This document shows, one piece after another, positions 62,001-64,000 of a stretch of 64,000 nucleotides of DNA. This stretch comes from Plectrocnemia conspersa. Taxonomy: Eukaryota; Arthropoda; Insecta; Trichoptera; Polycentropodidae. The DNA lies in contig VTFK01000169.1 in the NCBI GenBank assembly GCA_009617715.1, positions 930,001-994,000 of the forward strand. The letters run 5' to 3'. How positions within the stretch are numbered: the first letter of the stretch is position 1; the number at the start of each line of letters is the position of its first letter. Under the pieces are notes generated by a model. It did no database searches and was not told the DNA's origin. It worked only from the letters and a program-made list of their open reading frames with translations. The translations under genes and the position numbers were made by a program.

Positions 62001-64000
62001 CCCATTTATTTTGTAGGTAGTAAGCAATACCTTTTTTTATTTAATGCCAAACCAGTGCTCAATGTAGTGACTTAACTGATATGGAAAAATAAATAAAATA
62101 CTACTTAAACTCAACTCTTCAACTAGCCAATTAGAAATTTAACTCTTAAACAGGTTCAATATATTATTATTAATAAACTGAGCATTCAAAATATTCCTGG
62201 ATATAACGATAAATGGAAGAATTATAAAGGCGATATATTTACTACCATTTTATTATATAATGCAAAAATCGGACTTAACTACATTATAATAAACTTTAGA
62301 TTATGCAATTAACTTAATTTTTTAATTCTCAAAGCCGTTAATTACTGATAGAACATAATCGATATGTAATAAAATATTTTAAGTGCTCAATTTTATCTTT
62401 ATGTTATTATTTATTATATTTTACATAAAATAACTCAATTTTAAAATAATTACCCATTTTATTAGCAAATGTTCATATTAAATAGTATATACATCAAATT
62501 CTTATCCATCATAAACTATAAATTATAATATTAAAAGCAAATAGTTATTGGTTTATGTTTCATAAAATCGTTATTGATTTATTTTATGCACCATAGCATA
62601 TACTCGCATATTTAATAATAAGCAAGAAAAAACAATATTTTATTATATAGGCACGAAATTGGATACTTATGCATAATACACGAGGAAAACACATTTTTCT
62701 TTCACGAATCGAAAAATCTATATTTAATCTTAGTTATCCTGTTCACTGCTGTATACATAATACGATCGGTATCGAACCATCCGCGTTTATATAAATGACG
62801 TATTATGGGTATACGATCGCATTATAATAAATACCCCTGATTTAGAACCTACATTGCCTTATCAGATTTAACCGTGCACCACTAAACCCAATTATCGAGC
62901 AGTTAATCGCAATAAAGTTAATCAGATTCAACCCGTTTTTATTTCGTTTATTTTAAATCACTCGCGTGGCGACGTCTTAATGAAGTGGCGATCTTATTAT
63001 TTCGTTTTTGATGGAATAAATAAGCATTTTTTTGATATTATTTTTTGGGTCTTAAGGTGTGGGAACTGCCCACGCTTTTCTCGCCGAGCAAGACTTTGGA
63101 CGCCGCAAAAGTTGCCGAAAAAGCACGGCGATTAAATTAAGTGCCGCATAAAGGCGAATAATAACACGAAGGACGGGCATATAAAAGTTTAACAATGTGT
63201 GTAGATGGCAGCGTAATTCCGAGAAAAACAATCTGATAGCCAAAATGGCTGCGGTATACGGATGAATAATCTTCTCAGAAATCTTTGAACGCTGATCAAA
63301 TATGTATCATGCAATTTTAATATCGTCGGATAAGATAGAATCGTTTAGCAACACCTTTTTTATACCGATCGTCACGGTACTTATTCTTTTATGGATATTA
63401 ATATTTATTAAGGATTGTAAATCATTTTTATATGATACTAAGAATACATATACATATATCTTACAGTATTTTATAAACTTACATATCTGTATGTACAAAA
63501 AAAATGTTTAAAGGAATATTCGGACAATCAAACGTAATTGTCTTGGCCTTTACAATTAAACGAGATAAACATACATATGTTTCTTTAAATGTCTTGCTCA
63601 TTTTAGAGTTAAATGCAGTTAATAGATTTATAAGGCTAATAAACAAATATATTTTTATTCGTTTAGCAACACCGTTTTCTATGCAGCAGTATTTGTTTAA
63701 GAGTGTGTTCTTAAAATATGGAAAAAATTAAAATGATACTGATATTCATGACAATGACGCAACATAAAAAAGTTACCCTTATTATAAAACGAGTGTGTAG
63801 TAGTGCACTTAAAAATTAAATGAAATACTATTGTAATTGACATTTAAATCGAAGAAAAAATTAATATCGAAAAGTGCTTTCAGGTTTTAAGACCGAAGAA
63901 ATATAACTTTAACACCGGAATAGCTGGTAACAGTTTTTTTTTATGAATATTACTTGATTACTATATATATAAATAAATGTAGATGCCGCTATTAGGCGGT
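59024..64000. other. Right-hand sequence, islands but no recognised exon
   Basis: AT-rich with GC-richer islands at 60930-61070, 61240-61510 and 62860-63260. The second contains GTTGCCAGCCATCAATCAA. The third has ATTATCGAGCAGTTAATCGC and AGTTAATCAG words. Open frames at 60143-60355, 63052-63243 and 63302-63731 have no domain. If the gene inferred above is real, this would be its second intron. Confidence 0.4.
61240..61510. promoter_or_regulatory. GC-richer island with Exd/Hox-type motif
   Basis: CCATCAATCA at 61430-61439 (reverse complement TGATTGATGG) fits the Exd/Hox composite consensus TGATNNATKR. It directly follows GTTGCCAGC; the same two words occur in the same order in the 4.1-4.5 kb island. 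TTTTAATTAAAGC lies near the right edge. Motif-based. Confidence 0.3.

Overview
The window looks like AT-rich nuclear DNA from an insect, most likely a moth or butterfly. The evidence is short GT-AG introns, decayed RTE-type and Jockey-type non-LTR retrotransposons, a tRNA-derived SINE, and a secreted M14 digestive-type carboxypeptidase family in tandem. There is no prokaryotic gene organisation. The species cannot be read from the sequence.

Left end (1-8.6 kb): two head-to-tail M14 metallocarboxypeptidase genes lie on the minus strand. The complete one (5355-8469) has six exons and encodes a predicted 412-residue preproenzyme with the zinc ligands, catalytic glutamate and an A-type specificity pocket. 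The other shows only its first coding exon (72-352); the rest runs off the left edge. Both have a TATATAAA box upstream, and their first coding introns fall at the same place and phase, which points to tandem duplication. Each would be a secreted zymogen that trims C-terminal residues from peptides in the gut lumen or another extracellular fluid.

Middle (8.6-26.5 kb): no intact gene was found. It holds AT-rich spacer, several islands of higher GC, a decayed RTE-type reverse transcriptase fragment (21.33-22.14 kb), SINE copies, a GC-motif element with inverted ends (24.1-24.6 kb), a near-perfect 38-bp-arm hairpin (17.34-17.44 kb) and a 17-bp-arm palindrome (18.09-18.12 kb).

Right part (26.5-64 kb): a CpG-rich promoter-like region at 26.55-26.97 kb leads into a probable first exon that ends in a good donor at 27150. 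A second exon candidate, 58934-59023, has a good acceptor and donor about 32 kb downstream. All three frames of that exon contain stops, so it could only be a 5'-UTR/start exon. I infer the 5' end of a large plus-strand gene with a giant first intron, whose main coding part lies beyond 64 kb. The intron holds a degenerate tandem array (about 27.3-29.0 kb), decayed RTE-like (40.1-40.65 kb) and Jockey-like (42.6-43.07 kb) fragments, and many GC-rich islands with homeodomain-, POU- and Exd/Hox-type motifs. That pattern would suit a developmental gene's regulatory landscape, but the gene's identity is not readable here.

No tRNA, rRNA, CRISPR array or recognised miRNA was found. Most open frames of 60-136 codons outside the carboxypeptidases look like chance frames or shadows.
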